A stretch of DNA of 6,135 nt from Acidobacteriota bacterium (GTDB taxonomy: Bacteria; Acidobacteriota; Terriglobia; UBA7540): the NCBI GenBank assembly GCA_021828245.1, contig JAKASC010000146.1, positions 1-6,135 of the forward strand, written 5' to 3'. Position 1 is the first letter of the stretch. Each line of letters opens with the position of its first letter. Positions 5,788-6,135 of the stretch are shown here, in pieces. Below the pieces are notes generated by a model. That model had not been told where the DNA came from. It saw only the letters and a list, made by a program, of their open reading frames with translations, and ran no database searches. A program made the position numbers and the translations under genes.

Positions 5788-6135
5788 TGCGCTATCTTCC
5801 CAATTCCCAACGCGACCGTGAAGCGATGCTGGCGGCGGCCGGCTTTGGCTCCGCGAGCGAGTTGTTTGCGTCCATCCCCGACGCCCTCAAACTCCGCGAA
5901 CCGTTGAAGCTGCCCGGCCCGCTTTCTGAACCTGAACTCGTGGAGTTCTTCAAGCAAATGGCGGTGCAAAGCAGCCGCGATTACGTTTCCTTGCTCGGAG
6001 CGGGAGCCTACACGCACTACCGGCCCGCGGCGATTGACGCCCTCATTTCGCGGGGCGAGTTTTTCACCGCGTACACTCCCTACCAAGCCGAAATCGCCCA
6101 GGGCACGCTGCAAGCGATGTTTGAGTTTCAAACCC
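5787..6135 (+). CDS. gcvPA: Glycine dehydrogenase (decarboxylating) subunit 1, N-terminal part (3' end beyond window)
   Basis: The first 116 residues of the N-terminal subunit of the two-subunit P protein, the PLP-dependent enzyme that decarboxylates glycine and loads the aminomethyl group on GcvH. The start MRYLPNSQRDREAML, the LGAGAYTHYRPAAID stretch (about 70-84) and the EFFTAYTPYQAEIAQGTLQ segment (about 91-109) are characteristic of GcvPA and of the matching part of fused GcvP. The short N-terminus argues for the split form; the single-chain form would be about 950 residues with a different leader. In GcvPA/GcvPB enzymes the PLP lysine is in GcvPB, which should lie downstream. ATG at 5787 overlaps the gcvH stop as TGATG and lacks its own Shine-Dalgarno, suggesting translational coupling. 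Only the split-versus-fused call depends on sequence outside the window. Confidence 0.94.
   Translation, partial: MRYLPNSQRDREAMLAAAGFGSASELFASIPDALKLREPLKLPGPLSEPELVEFFKQMAVQSSRDYVSLLGAGAYTHYRPAAIDALISRGEFFTAYTPYQAEIAQGTLQAMFEFQT

Overview
The window is a GC-rich bacterial chromosomal segment with six protein-coding genes. No RNA gene, insertion sequence, CRISPR array, prophage gene or attachment site is visible. The split glycine decarboxylase (gcvPA type) and the order gcvT-gcvH-gcvPA fit several bacterial phyla. Protein style and base composition are compatible with Acidobacteriota or another soil-type lineage, but this is inference and the window holds no rRNA or other phylogenetic marker.

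Layout. Positions 1-1483 (minus) hold the N-terminal ~494 residues of a UvrD/PcrA-like superfamily 1 DNA helicase that runs off the left edge. A 292-bp divergent spacer (1484-1775) separates it from a compact UDP-glucose/GDP-mannose dehydrogenase-family gene (1776-2624, plus). That gene converges, with only 38 bp between stop codons, on a DegT/DnrJ/EryC1/StrS aminotransferase gene (2663-3778, minus). A second divergent spacer (3779-4067) carries candidate back-to-back promoters and a cluster of short inverted and direct repeats. From 4068 to the right edge the plus strand carries the glycine cleavage genes: gcvT (4068-5198), gcvH (5395-5787) and the start of gcvPA (5787 onward, cut by the edge).

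How the genes work together. GcvH, GcvT and the GcvPA/GcvPB decarboxylase are parts of one multienzyme system that breaks glycine into CO2, ammonia and a methylene group passed to tetrahydrofolate. gcvH and gcvPA overlap by one base, so their translation is probably coupled. The dehydrogenase and the aminotransferase belong to families that act in nucleotide-sugar synthesis for surface polysaccharide. They may serve one pathway, but they are convergent and so not one operon. The helicase is a DNA repair or recombination enzyme with no evident link to the others.

Nothing here amounts to a clearly new biological system. The points most worth a second look are the dehydrogenase, which keeps every recognisable catalytic residue but lacks the usual C-terminal nucleotide-sugar-binding domain; the ACCG/CGGT repeat cluster over the candidate gcvT promoter; the obligatory TTG start of gcvH; and a possible near-leaderless helicase mRNA. 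Most very short ORFs on the opposite strand of these genes are shadows and are not listed.
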